Origin: Sycobia sp. Sy_11
Taxonomy: Eukaryota > Arthropoda > Insecta > Hymenoptera > Epichrysomallidae
DNA: 64,000 nt
Reading direction: 5' to 3'
NCBI GenBank assembly: GCA_018907035.1
Contig: JACCIC010000165.1
Span: 62,001 to 126,000 of the forward strand
Part shown: positions 1 through 12,003 of the stretch, piece by piece
Numbering within the stretch: the stretch's first letter is position 1
Layout: every line of letters begins with the position of its first letter
Notes under the pieces: generated by a model
Seen by the model: the letters and a program-made list of their open reading frames with translations, nothing else
Database searches by the model: none
What the model was told of the DNA's origin: nothing
Translations under genes and position numbers: made by a program

Positions 1-523
1 TTTGGCTATTTCAGTTTTACCTAGAACAATCAAAATGGCGGACTTTTAAATTTTTTGGCTATACACAGTCTAGGATATTTAATTTTTACCGAAAAAAATA
101 AAATGAGGGACTTTGGAATTTTTTGGCCCTTTTTTGCAACATAAATTGTTTATAATTTTTTGAAAAATTTATTAATCATTATAATCCCAGTTCATACAAA
201 AAGAATATCTATCAGGAGTAAGCTGTTCAAATTTTAACTGAATTGGTGCAGTACTTTTTTTAAACCGTGTCAATAGATGTGTAAAGCGTTGTCTCGAGAA
301 AAACGCGTTTAAAGTTTTTTGTTATGAAAATTTGAGATCTAAAACTTTGTTTGTATATATGCTTCTCAAACTAAGTCAAGTAATAATGAAAAACCTCGTT
401 TTTGCCATGAACTATCTCTGGTGACTGTTTGTAGACACTTACTACATTAGATTACTTGGACAGCAGAATTAAAAATTAAATTAATTAAATAAAATAAAAT
501 AATTAATAAATATTTTTAAAACA
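1..523. other. AT-rich intergenic DNA with two degenerate direct units
   Basis: There is no coding signal. Positions 1-60 and 61-128 are two diverged copies of one unit, both ending in a variant of GGACTTT followed by TTTTTTGGC. The rest is AT-rich sequence leading into the left end of a Penelope-like element. Confidence 0.5.
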
Positions 524-2462
524 AATTAATAAATATTTTTATCGTTCTTACTGTCTTTATAATATAATATATTAGCTAAAATAATGACAGTCTGAATGTC
601 CTTGTTTATGTTCACCCCCTTAGAATCAGAAATAAAACTTATTACTACAATAAATTATATTAAAAATTAAAAATAAAAATAAAATAAAATTAATAATAAA
701 AATAAAAATAAAAATACAATAATAAGTAAAATACAGATAATAAAAGTACTTTTCTATATTAGTAAAGGTCAACCTGACTGTCCCTGCCACCTTAAATTTA
801 GAATTACCTTTTTGTCCAACGTTTCGAATCGCTAGGAACTAAACTAAATTGAAAAACCCAGCATGCCACTTTATATATACCATCCCCACTCTAAATTTAT
901 TAGTATAACATTTATAGCACCCCCTTTGTTTCTTTGAATTAAATGCAAAATACAAATTCTATATTAATAACGAATGATAAGTGTTGTCCAGTTTACTCGA
1001 CTTTCAAAATATGAATATTTTCAAGAGTTTCTCTTTTATATTTATTCTTAATACCATGTTCCAAAACATTTTCAAAGTCGAAAGAATATAACAACTTTAA
1101 ACTATGTTCTTTTAGCCCGGATGTACCATTCATGCTTCGTAAGCTATATTGATGTTCATATATTCTTTGTTTTAGGTATCTTCCCGCTTGTCCAATATAA
1201 TATTTGTCATAATCTTTACAATTTATTTTGTATACCATTTCTGTTTTCAAACATTTATCATCCTTATCTTTACAATTATTAAATAGCTTTCTAATATTAT
1301 TATTGTTTCTAAAGTAAACTTGAATATTATGCTTTTTGAATGCACTTCTAATTCTTTCGGATCATTCTTTGACACATATGGTAATACCACGATTGTATTA
1401 TTATTATCTCTCTTTTTCATATTACGTTCTCTAGTGCTATTATAAATCTAATCCACTTTCTCTGCAATCATTTTATCCACAAAGTCTATTGGATAATCAT
1501 TGTTAATGAATATCTCTTTAACTAATTTTAAATTATCTTTTCTAAAAACTTTGTGTGATAATTTGATTGCTCTATCGATGATTCCTTTAACAGTACCTAT
1601 GTATTTTCCGAATAGATGGTATGTGTTAAAATTTAACAGCCTACCTGACCATGTAGGTTTTCTGTCACAATTGAATTTTACTCTGTTATTACTAACTCTG
1701 ATAACACGGACGTCCAAAAAACTTAATTTATTGTCTAATTCTAATTCCTTTATATATTTTATTTTATCGCGGATGGATTTCAAAACATCCACCATTTCGT
1801 CTACAGACCTTTCTGGTACAATTATAAAGATATTATCGACATATCTGTTATAGATAATTGGTTAAAAATTCAACTTATTGAATGCAATATTTTCTAATTT
1901 TTCCATTACCAAAGTAGCAATCATCGGTGATAAAGGTGATCCCATTGGACAGCCATATTTTTGTTCATAAAAATTATTTTGAAAGGAAAAAATTGTGTTA
2001 TTAAAAACTAAATTTATTGCCTTTATAAATTTATTTTTTGTTAATTTTGTGTGTATGTTAATTTCTAACCATTTTTCTTCCATAATTTATTTAAATAAAT
2101 CTAATGGTATATTTGTAAATAAAGATACTACATCCAATGAAATCATCTTACTATTCGGAATATTAATATCTTTAACTGCTTTATAAAAAATCCAACTATC
2201 TTTAACATAAGAGTTGGTTTTTCCAACGATCTTTACTAATATATTTGATAGAAATCTTGCAATATTATATGTTGTACAATTAATTGATGAGATTATTATT
2301 CTATAGATCAATTGCTCTTTTTGAATTTTGGGAACCCCATAACATTTGGCTATTGTTCCATTTTCGCACTTTAAGTGTTTAAAAATGATTTGATTAATGT
2401 AAGATTTATTTTTCCATTCTTCTTATATTATAAAAACTGTAAGACCGATAAAAATATTAGTT
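524..2462 (-). mobile_element. Penelope-like element (PLE), 5'-truncated
   Basis: This retroelement has a reverse transcriptase followed by a GIY-YIG endonuclease, the layout of Penelope-like elements, read on the minus strand. The left edge (about 524-620) carries a terminal sequence ending near GTCCTTGTTTATGTTCACCC that recurs in the short PLE at 61354-62609. An inverted match to the extreme left end lies at 2436-2462 (ACTGTAAGACCGATAAAAAT), so the copy seems to be bounded by short inverted ends. The N-terminal part of the usual ORF is absent. Two mariners lie just to its right, and a related PLE terminal segment lies beyond them at 4407-4680. Confidence 0.75.
993..2311 (-). pseudogene. PLE reverse transcriptase plus GIY-YIG endonuclease, broken
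   Basis: Read on the minus strand, 2311-2087 holds RT motif A (DVVSLFTNIP), 2083-1862 holds motif B (GCPMGSPLSP), and just after it motif C reads YVDN instead of YVDD, so one catalytic aspartate is lost. Positions 1795-1448 encode the RT thumb region, including KPTWSGRLLNFNTYH. Positions 1250-993 hold the GIY-YIG nuclease core (YKINCKDYDKYYIGQAGRYL). The pieces lie in different frames separated by stops, so no intact protein can be made. In an active element RT and endonuclease would drive target-primed reverse transcription in the nucleus. The family assignment is firm. Confidence 0.85.
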
Positions 2463-2648
2463 TAATTCAGAACAGTCGACATAAGTACAATTTTTAATTC
2501 TAATTAAATAAAATAAATTAAATTAGAAAGTAAATATAAAACAAACTTAAAAATTTTCTTTATTTCAGTAAGATCAAGAAGGGTAGGGGTTCTATAAATT
2601 AATAAATTATAAAAATATATTATATTAATATATTCTATATAATATATA

Positions 2649-3134
2649 CGAGGGTGAATGGATAAGTTTCCGGCCTGACCAAGAAAAACAACGTTTTCAA
2701 GAATTTTTTTTTATTTCTCAACATATTCTCCTCGAAGGCTGATACATTTCTCTTAGCGGTGTTCTAGTGTAGTAATGCCATCTCTATAGACTTATTCGTC
2801 AAGCTCCTCAAAATATCCATTTACAGCTTCGATTACTTCTTCATTGTCCGCAAATCTCTTACCCCCAAGCCATTTTTTGTGGTTAGGAAACAGATAATGG
2901 TCACTCGGGGCTAGGTCTAGAGAGTAGGGAGGTTGCGGCATCAATTCAAACTTCAGATCGTTGATTTTAGCCATCGCAGCGAATGACGTGAGCGCTGGTG
3001 CGTTATCGTGCTGAAACAAGATTTTTTTTCACCAGATGAGGTCGTTTAATTTTCACTTCGTGGCTCAAACGTTGCCACAAGTCTGTGTCGTATTGACCAG
3101 TGATAGTTTTACCATTTTCAAAGTAATCAATGTA
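2649..3134 (-). mobile_element. Mariner copy A, 3' half only
   Basis: The terminal inverted repeat begins CGAGGGTGAATGGATAAG at 2649, next to a TA. Minus-strand coding at 3019-2792 gives the C-terminal part of a mariner transposase: FQHDNAPA, which holds the second catalytic Asp, then SLDLAPSDHYLFPNHKKWLG, which holds the third. The SPDLAP motif is changed to SLDLAP. The copy stops at 3134, exactly where mariner copy B begins at a TA, and its other half does not resume after copy B. Copy A was therefore truncated at this join or lost DNA there later. Confidence 0.85.
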
Positions 3135-3136
3135 TA

Positions 3137-4403
3137 CGAGGGTGGATTGATAAGTTTCCGGTCTGACCAAGAGATGGCGCCACTAGACCTACCTTGATGT
3201 GGCATTTTATAGTACCATCCTTAGATTCTTGTAGCTATAGTTTCAGTCCGATCGCCATGTTAGTTTAGGTTTGAGAGCACGCTGAGCAAGACGCGTCTGT
3301 GTTTTTCGTAAAAATGGAAAAGCTGGAAAATCGTGCTGTCATCAAATACTTTTATTTGAAGGGGTTAACGCCGAAGGAAATGAAAGAAGAGATGGACTCA
3401 ACACTAAGGACATCCTCCCCATCATATGCAACCGTTAAGCAGTAGGTTTCCGACTTTAAAAAGGGTCGCGTGAGCACCTCTGATGAGCATCGCTCCAGAC
3501 GCCCCATTGAGGTCACAACTCCAGATATGATTGAAAAAATCCATCAAATAGTGCTGAAAGTCCGCAGATTAAAAGTGTGTGAGATAACTGAGACCTGTAA
3601 GATGTCATATGAACGTGTGCAAAATATTTTGCACCAACATTTGAATATGGAAAAAATCTGTGCAAGATGGATGTCGTGTTTGCTAACGGTCCACCAAAAA
3701 TTGATTCGAAAGAACATTTCTACCGCCAATTTGGCGTTGTATAAGCGTAATCCAAGCAAATTTTTGCGTCGATTCGTAACCGTTGACAAAACTTGGGTCC
3801 ACCACTACACTCCTGAAACCAAACAACAGTCTAAACGGAGGATTAGACCCGGGGAACCAACTCCAAAGAAGGTAAAAACAATTTTTTCGGCGAACAAGGT
3901 TATGGCTACTGTTTTTTGGGATCCAAGAAGTATTATATACATTGATTACCTTGAAAAGGATAAAACTATCACTGGTCAATACTACGCAGACTTATTGCGA
4001 CGTTTGAGTCACGATGTGAAAATTAAACAACCTCATCTGGCGAAGAAAAAAATCTTGTTTCATCACGATATCGTTGCGATGGCTAAAATCACCGATCTGA
4101 AATTTGAATTGATGCTGTACCCTCACTACTCTCCAGACCTAGCCCCGAGTGACTATTATCTGTTTCCTAACCTTAAAAAATGGCTTGGCCGTAAGTGATT
4201 TGCGGACAATGAAGAAGTAATCGAAGCTGTATATGGGTATTTTGAGAAGCTTGACGAATCAGTCTATAGAGATGGCGTTACTAGACTAGAACACCGCTAT
4301 GAGAAATGTATCAGTCTTGGAGGAGATTATGTTGAGAAATAAAAAAAATCCTTAAGAACGTTGTTGTTCTTGGTCAGGCCGGAAACTTATCAATCTACCC
4401 TCG
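3137..4403 (+). mobile_element. Mariner copy B, full length with both TIRs
   Basis: This is a complete 1267-bp Tc1/mariner-superfamily element. The left end starts CGAGGGTGGATTGATAAGTT, and the right end is its near-perfect reverse complement (ATCAATCTACCCTCG). The matching arms extend for roughly 35 bp. TA dinucleotides flank both ends, the standard mariner target duplication. It belongs to the same family as copies at 2649-3134, 47608-47902 and 48639-49274, and resembles the fragment at 17944-18599. Confidence 0.9.
3314..4342 (+). pseudogene. Mariner transposase, full length with two internal stops
   Basis: From the ATG at 3314 the frame runs 342 codons to a TAA at 4340. It is broken by TAG at 3443-3445, where the family normally has Trp, and by TGA at 4196-4198, within the KRF of the C-terminal region. 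The protein has the mariner order: an N-terminal helix-turn-helix region, TVDKTWVHHYTPETK with the first catalytic Asp, LFHHD with the second, and YSPDLAPSDYYLFPNLKKWL with the third. Relative to copy A, about seven residues after HHD are missing without a frameshift, which shortens the spacing between the second and third Asp. It cannot be active. The absence of frameshifts suggests fairly recent insertion. Confidence 0.9.
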
Positions 4404-4406
4404 TAT

Positions 4407-4680
4407 ATTCCATGATAGCAAAGGACAACCTGGCTGTGTCAAACACCTTAAATATAAAGTTACCTTAGATGTCTAACATTTTGAACCACTACAATTCATG
4501 TTTACGGACTAAACTAAAATAAAAAATAAGAATGCTACTATATATACCCAATCCCCAAACCTAAATTAATTTTTATTTTTATTAATTTTATTATTTTTCA
4601 TTTTTAATCTAATTTAATTGTATTTTTATTTTTTGTAGTAATTTCTATCTCAGATTCTTTTTACAAAGCTGTGACCTTCC
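4407..4680. repeat. PLE terminal (pseudo-LTR) segment
   Basis: Positions 4412-4560 resemble 755-900 in direct orientation, sharing a core near AACCT-GCTGT and the later ACTAAACTAAA and CCCCAA stretches. Positions 4565-4665 resemble the reverse complement of about 610-730, including GTAGTAATTT and CAGATTCT. Mixed direct and inverted terminal segments are known for Penelope-like elements. This is probably a remnant of a PLE end separated from the copy at 524-2462 by the mariner insertions. Confidence 0.5.
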
Positions 4681-4747
4681 TTTATATAGGAACTGTTTTT
4701 TTGTTTTTTTTGACGAAAAAATGATCAATGTATCAGTACAATAACGG

Positions 4748-5005
4748 ATTCTTGTGAGATTTCACATGACACTAGGCAAAACTGTATCTGAAACTTATAA
4801 TTTATTGAAAGAAGTGTATAAGAATATTTATTTAGTTCACGTATATTTCAGTGGATAAAGTGTTTTGAAGATGGCCGACAAGATGTTCAAGATGATTCTT
4901 GGCCGGGTTGCTCTTTAACGTCAAAGACAGATGAACAATAGAAAATGTAGACAGTCTTATTCAATCTGATCGTCGGTGAAGGATTTATGCCAGTGCTGAA
5001 TCTAT
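4748..5005 (+). pseudogene. Mariner transposase N-terminal fragment, second lineage
   Basis: Conceptual translation gives a mariner-type DNA-binding N-terminus: LGKTVSETYNLLKEVY, then FQWIKCFEDGRQDVQDDSWP and a serine- and threonine-rich linker. Stops and frame changes follow quickly. The catalytic domain is absent and no TIR is visible. The sequence differs from mariner copies A and B, so it is another lineage. Confidence 0.65.
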
Positions 5006-5195
5006 ACACTGAGCGAAAAGAAACATTAGCATTACCCGAGTAACTTTGGTAAAATGCTTCTTGAACTCGACACGTTAGCGTTACGGGGGATTCACGTAGT
5101 TTTAACTTGAATTTTCTGCTATAGAAACAGCCTTTTGAAAACGTTGTTTTGACAGTCGTTTAATCTGTTAAATTTATTTATTTATTTATATATAT
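5006..5195. other. Unassigned short spacer
   Basis: Moderately AT-rich DNA between a mariner fragment and an LTR-like repeat. I see no coding signal or obvious repeat structure. Confidence 0.4.
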
Positions 5196-5853
5196 TGTTA
5201 CCGCCGATTTAGCGGTCGTGCGTTACTCAAAACAGCGAGTCTTCGCGGTCGATCGCGAATACTGCACTCGCGAATCGCGAGAGTGCGTGCACAATGAACG
5301 AGTGAGAGGAGAAATCGAAAAGGAATGAGCGTGTACCTTCTTCTCGTCCCAGCCGTCAAGCAGCATAGACGCGTCTGGTCCCAGCTGTCGAGCAAACATC
5401 GTACGACATCGCCACTTTCGGTATCTCTCTCAGCTACGAGCTTCAGCCCCGGATATTGAGCGGCTTCGGAGGTTCCTACCTGTCTACGAGTATCGTCAAG
5501 GCTAGACATCTCAAGTCCTAGTCTCCCGACCTCCAGCGACCCGCGAGAAAAAGAATACTTTCATGGACATTCCCGTCCCGAGTGCCATGTTCCCCTCCTA
5601 ACGTTCCCGGTAAATGTACGCGCTTGTTATATGCCTTGTCTCTGTTTCTCGCGTCGCGGAATCTACTAGGAGTTATTAGCCCGCGAGCTATAGCATATAC
5701 AGTGCATATGTATTAGTGTTTTAATAAATGTTTTGTTGAATCTCTTGTCCTTTCCCACATTCCCCGTTTCAGTAACCAGTGAATCCAGTGTGTTCGCCGT
5801 GGTGCGTGGTGAACACGCACGCACAATTACATACATACATACGCTTCGTTACA
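5196..5853 (+). repeat. LTR-like repeat, TGTTACC...GTTACA
   Basis: The block is GC-richer than its surroundings. It starts TGTTACCGCCGATTTAGCGG directly after a TATATAT run and may end at GCTTCGTTACA (5853). It contains an AATAAA-like poly(A) signal near 5723. The first 150 bp match 29693-29860, including the palindromic CCGATTTAGCGG start. This fits an LTR, but no second LTR, no primer-binding site and no clean target duplication were found. Its coordinates are approximate. Confidence 0.45.
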
Positions 5854-5876
5854 AGGTAAGAGTAACTGCATGTATG

Positions 5877-5881
<5 letters not shown>

Positions 5882-5934
<53 letters not shown>
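5882..5934. repeat. (TA)n microsatellite
   Basis: About 53 bp of uninterrupted TA repeats. Confidence 0.95.
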
Positions 5935-5935
<1 letters not shown>

Positions 5936-6074
5936 GTGAAGTATGGTTTCTGTTTATATACCAAGAATAATAAAATATGATATATGTATGTGTAACGATC
6001 AGTCTCCTACCTTCTTGCAGTTTTAACATTTAGATAGTTTTAGGGTTCTTAGGAAGATGGAGGATCGTGTCGGG

Positions 6075-6416
6075 ACGCGCAGATTGATTAGGTGAATAAC
6101 TCTTTAAATTCTCTTATTTTCTAATAAAAGTGACTCTATTTATTCAATAACACTAAGAAAGGATAACAATAACAAAGAATAATAATAACAATAAGTAATA
6201 AGAAAAAATGAAATATATTATAATAGTCGGCTATCTCGTTAGTCACTCCCTACAACAAACAAAAAAAAAGAACAAAAAATATTTTACTATTTACTATTTA
6301 ATTATAATATTTTACTATTTAATCATTTCTATCATATTATAGTTTTACGTTTCCGCGTATTTCATAGTGATTTAAATTCTTAAACCTATTATTGGCTCTT
6401 CGGCCTTGACCGATTT

Positions 6417-6461
<45 letters not shown>

Positions 6462-7045
6462 ATTTACTTTGGTCGACTATTTCCACGGCCGGAATTTTCG
6501 CTTTCTCGCACTTAATTGTATTCAATTCTTATATCATTCCGAGGGGCTCCACGTCAATAATATAAAATTATTAATTTTTAAATAATTCAGGAGCGCCTGA
6601 TTTTATTTAAAAATTATTATACGCTTTTATTAATTAATTATAAATTTGTTACAGTATTAAGTAAATGCTTATAATTACACATAATTCTATTAATTTTAAT
6701 TCCTTATTTACTTCTCTGGTATGTTATTTTCCTTCGACATGTCTCGCTACAATTTAGATTCGGCGAAACGTCGCGCCTTTTCCTATAACACTTTAATTAT
6801 ACGGATTTCCTTATCTTGATATATCGACACTTTACTATCATTCTGCATTAGTCTAGATGTATTAATTCGAGGAGTGCCTCGTCATTAATACCTCGTTAAT
6901 TTTATCTCTGACAAAGGTGCGCCTTCTCTCAGAGATAAAATCTGACTTTTAACTTTTTAACTTTTTGACGGATTTATAATTTCTCGGCGGTTGGTGCGTA
7001 TTAATTCGAGGAGCGCCTCGTCATTAATACTAATTGAGATAATTA
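6075..7045. repeat. Palindrome-array repeat, copy 1
   Basis: Noncoding DNA carrying at least four palindromes that share a core related to AGGAGCGCCT. At 6572-6616 a 14-bp AT-rich stem surrounds CAGGAGCGCCTGA. At 6859-6891 GTATTAAT/ATTAATAC surrounds CGAGGAGTGCCTCG. At 6898-6941 ATTTTATCTCTGA and its complement surround AAAGGTGCGCCTT. At 6998-7030 GTATTAAT/ATTAATAC surrounds CGAGGAGCGCCTCG. A CT microsatellite lies at 6420-6459. A diverged, colinear copy lies at 42900-43775. No transposase or RT is linked to it, and its class is unknown. Confidence 0.7.
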
Positions 7046-7266
7046 ATAATAAATTAATAATAATTGAGATTTGTTGTTCGCAAACACAAACTCGAACTGT
7101 TTTCTGCACTGGAAATATACAGTATTAAAAAAGGTATGATTAATAATATTGTGATGGTGTCACAAGAGAACAAGACCAACGACTTTGTAGGTACAAGAAT
7201 TGATTTTTCTTTGATCTTAGCGAGGTCGGTGCCGTGCTGAACTTTTGTATGCACGCACGCGCGCGC

Positions 7267-8240
<974 letters not shown>

Positions 8241-10442
8241 TATAATGTAAATTTGTTTGCTTTATTTCATTACAAAATACCACGTCAAAATATATAATTG
8301 ATAAAATATGTAAAATTTAAATATTTAAAAAATTATATATTAAACCAAAGATCAAAAGATTAAAAAATTAATTTTATATTCAGTTTATAGTAACATACAA
8401 ATGTTTTCAAGGAATTTTCCATTTATTAACCTATTTCAGAATGGAAGAACATATTTCTGAAACGGCTAAAATTATTTCGCCGTGTTAGTACCATTTTTTT
8501 ACCCACATTCTTGATGCTGCTGATGATGCTACTATTGCGCGGAAATCTTCATGTTAAACATTGATTTAAATGGATGAATGACAGTGTTCTTGTTCAAATG
8601 AAAAGATAATGAAGTATTTAAAGTATTTTCAGGTCTTCAAGTGGAGTAATGTATTTTCCTCGTTGGTTAAAACTGTAAGATAAAAGTATTGTCCTTTATT
8701 TTCTGATAGCTTAAAAGTTCTTCTCATTGGTTGACCACATTTTCTGTTTTTCCTTCTATTGCAAGGAAATGTGGTTAGAAATGAGAAGAGGGAGATGGTT
8801 AAAAGAAATTTGAGTTCCTCCCTTTATATTTCGATGCAAGAGTAAATTATTACTCTTATTGATTTATGACTTTTTGCACTCTTTTCATGAAATGACCATG
8901 GTTTGATAATAATAGTAATAACATGATATTAGAAGAAATTCAATTTTATTTTTCACGGAACTATTTTAAGCCTCTCTTTGTTTATAAATATAATAAAATC
9001 TTAATAGTTAGGTCAGTTCAAAGATGTCTGAGAATATCGATATTACAATAACTATTCATTTTGTAACATCAAAATAATACTACGCATAATCAATGCTGCG
9101 TTTTCCAAATACAATATAGTACAAACCTCTGTCGTACATATACGCAACGTCAGAGCAACAAGGAAGATATTTTTTCACTTTCAGAATGCCTTATCCAACT
9201 CTTGTACACTATTGCAATAGTATACAAACAACATAATTTAAATACTTTTGATGATAAGTTGTTATATAATTTAAATAAGAGTAAAATTTTATTTAGTAAA
9301 TTTTCAAATCATGGAGTAATAATAAAAATGTTATCTATGATGAATAAGATGACTAAAAAGGAGGGTTCATACATAATGGAGATACAATTTTTAGTAGAGG
9401 CTAAAAATACGTTAATTATACATAAGAATAAACTAAGGTTTCGTTAGTCCACTGAGCATCTTTTCTTCATTTTGTATGCTGCTAGGTTGATTAATTTTAA
9501 TTCTTAATTTTTCATTCTTAACTGCTATATAATTTATTAAAACTTTTTAGTCTTTACAATTTCTTTTGCTCATTAAAAATGTGTTTTGCACTTTCAAACT
9601 TTCTTTTATCAAATAGGACAACTTTTCTTTTAACCTTGAAAACGTTTTTGGCATATTGTTAGGTAGTCCAATTTTTTATTTTATTTATTTTATGATTATT
9701 TTACTAGTATATAAGTTATTTGTTAAAGTTTTCTTGTATAAATGAAATTCAAACAATCTTTGTTAATACAGTTTTATGAAATAATATTTGTTACGGAGGT
9801 AATGAAAGAACAAAATATATTTTAATTGTACCAGAAGTTCTACAGGTTAAAAATCTCTAGTAAGTGCAAAAGCAGTGAAAAAAAGTATTAAAATTAATTA
9901 CTGCATTTAAATATAAGTTTAATGGATTAAAACAATGATACAGTGATTCATTTTTTTTCACAATCTATTTCACTCACTTGTAAGAATTGATTTTGCGGGT
10001 TCTTGTATTTCTCTCATAAATTTTATATAGCTTTTCTATTATAATTAAATTTCAAAATTTCATGGTATTAAAATAATGCATGTAACAATCTATATACTTA
10101 TTTGAATGTGATTTACTATATTAAGAACATATATAGTTGCTATTATTTTTATACTATTTAATTAGTATTTATATAATTTTCGTTTATTATATAATTTATA
10201 TAAATTATATATAAATATATTTACATATATTTATATAAATATATAAATTCTGTTTCAATTATAATTTATTTATATATATTTCACCCAATACATATAGCAA
10301 ATTATATTAATCTTGCAATCATTGAGCTTAACATAATTTCAAAAATATTCAATATTTCTAAAACTAATACAAACTATGTAAGACAATTTTATATTTGTAC
10401 ACTTTATTATTTTATGACTAATAATTATATATTTTATTTCAG
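8241..10442. other. AT-rich, apparently unique DNA upstream of host exons
   Basis: No transposable element was recognised. It probably includes introns of the plus-strand gene whose last exons lie at 10443-10732. An 81-codon open frame at 9202-9447 has low-complexity AT-driven composition and no recognised domain. The one notable structure is the hairpin at 8718-8789. Confidence 0.4.
8718..8789. other. 72-nt imperfect hairpin (candidate small-RNA precursor)
   Basis: The outer arms TCTTCTCATT and AATGAGAAGA pair perfectly. After a small asymmetric internal loop, ACCACATT and AATGTGGT pair, and then TCCTT and AAGGA close a seven-base loop (CTATTGC), leaving a bulge of about nine bases on the left arm. 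The size is in the pre-miRNA range, but expression cannot be judged from sequence, and a degraded inverted-repeat element would look similar. Confidence 0.35.
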
Positions 10443-10732
10443 AGCGCCTTATACATGGTATAGTACAAGCTAAACAAATATTAGTAGCAAAATTATCTGA
10501 TGTAAATGCAGAACAGGAAGAGCTCACCCGGCAGATGGATAAAATTTGTAAAGCAGCGACTAGTAAGTCAATATTTTTTTAATTGTTCTTGAAATAAATG
10601 CAAAATAAACATAATATTACGTTCTGTTTCTATCTAGAAGTAAAAATTGCTAACCATTCAACAGAATTTGTCAATAAAGTTCTTGAAAAAGTGAAGGCTG
10701 GTGTACCTGATGGAGGAATAGATGATTTTTAG
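10443..10732 (+). CDS. Last two exons of an unidentified host gene
   Basis: The first exon is 10443-10562, after the acceptor TTATTTCAG and before the donor GTAAGT. The second is 10638-10732, after TATCTAG, ending in TAG. The splice phases agree: one base is carried over and forms AAA. The joined sequence gives a C-terminus of about 70 residues. It begins RLIHGIVQAKQILVAKL, continues as a helical, charged, coiled-coil-like stretch with EQEELTRQMDKICKAAT, and ends GVPDGGIDDF. A poly(A) signal follows. Good splice sites, preserved phase and non-repetitive context argue for a real gene. The family was not recognised. It could be a small coiled-coil subunit of a larger complex, but that is a guess. 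Upstream exons were not located. Confidence 0.7.
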
Positions 10733-10798
10733 TTTATAATTCATTGTAACGTGCTGTTACTAACTTGGACTCTTTCTGTACAAAATATTTTAAGTTCA

Positions 10799-10804
10799 AA
10801 TAAA
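10799..10804 (+). terminator. Poly(A) signal AATAAA of the host gene
   Basis: AATAAA lies 67 bp after the TAG stop of the preceding exon, a normal position for a short 3' UTR. Confidence 0.6.
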
Positions 10805-12003
10805 TATTTTAATAATTGAATAATCTAAAAATCTTGAGAGATTTATAGAAATTAGTTACTAGTAGTAAAAGTTAAAAGAGATTAAAGCAGATTTGAATTA
10901 CATATTTATTTAAAAATAATTTCAAGATGAATAATAAAAATAGTAGATCTGATAAAGTAGGTAAATTGATAAAATGAATATCTTTAAATATTAATATAAA
11001 TATAAGTATTAATTTAGAGAATTGTAATTGACCACTCAAGTGCAGGGTACTTGAAATAATTGATTTGGTCAAATTTAAAATACATTAATTATATACAATA
11101 TTTATTTCTTTAACAAATAAGAATATTAACATATATTTATCAGTAAAATGTAAGTTTTTTACTTTTAAGCGTTTGTTTGGATAAAAGATGAATGCACTTA
11201 TATTATACCTAATAAATTTCTTAGTTCAGGTTAATGTTATATTTTTATATTTGATTAAAAATCAATATCTGTGAATCAACCTTTTTGCTTAGGAAATTTA
11301 CGATATTGGAACTTTTACTTGTTTATAAAAATGCTAAGGTTGCATCATTACTTAGCAGTGTTACAGAAGGTTTATAAGAATTTAGTCAATGTTCAAAAGT
11401 CATTATTTTAATACAAACGATTAATTTTTTTGCAATACAAACTTAATAAATTAAAATTACCTCAAGTTATTAAATTGATATGTCAAATTATTTACATAAG
11501 TAAATCAATGAGGTTTTGTCATTAAAAATTACATTTCGCATGCAGGCTCACGCGATCACTATAGAAGTATATTTTGTATAATTACATAGCAAAAAATATT
11601 AAAAATATTTTTTTGCTCTCTTTGTCTAATCAGATAATCCTGCATGAAGTCGTACGTATTATATGTCTAATTAATAGATTAAAGTTAATGAAGATAAATA
11701 ATGTAGGTATAAAAAAAATATAGTAATTACTTATAAATTTATGAGTTTTTATATTAAATTATATTTAACCTCAAAGATATGTGTACTCGAAGAATGGTTT
11801 TAGAAATTTATAACATTAATTTAAATAAAAGAGTAACAATTAAAATAAATGTTTATTTCTTCGTTTATTTTTCAGACAAGAAAAACCTTTATATTTTAAC
11901 TTTAAATTTTATTGCATTCTACATTATTATTTATTTTTTAAGATCTACTATATATTATTTCCACCTGTATTTTGCACATTCGCTCAAGCATTACTACTGT
12001 TTA
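10805..12003. other. AT-rich intergenic DNA
   Basis: Nothing recognisable. Short AT-rich open frames, such as 11779-12012, have no domain and look spurious. A mariner TIR begins at the right edge. Confidence 0.5.

Noticed and set aside
5733..6029. Frames with YIYIYI repeats on both strands
   Set aside because: Translation of the TA microsatellite at 5882-5934.
9202..9447. 81-codon frame upstream of the host exons
   Set aside because: Lys/Asn/Ile-rich, AT-driven composition; no convincing splice sites and no domain.
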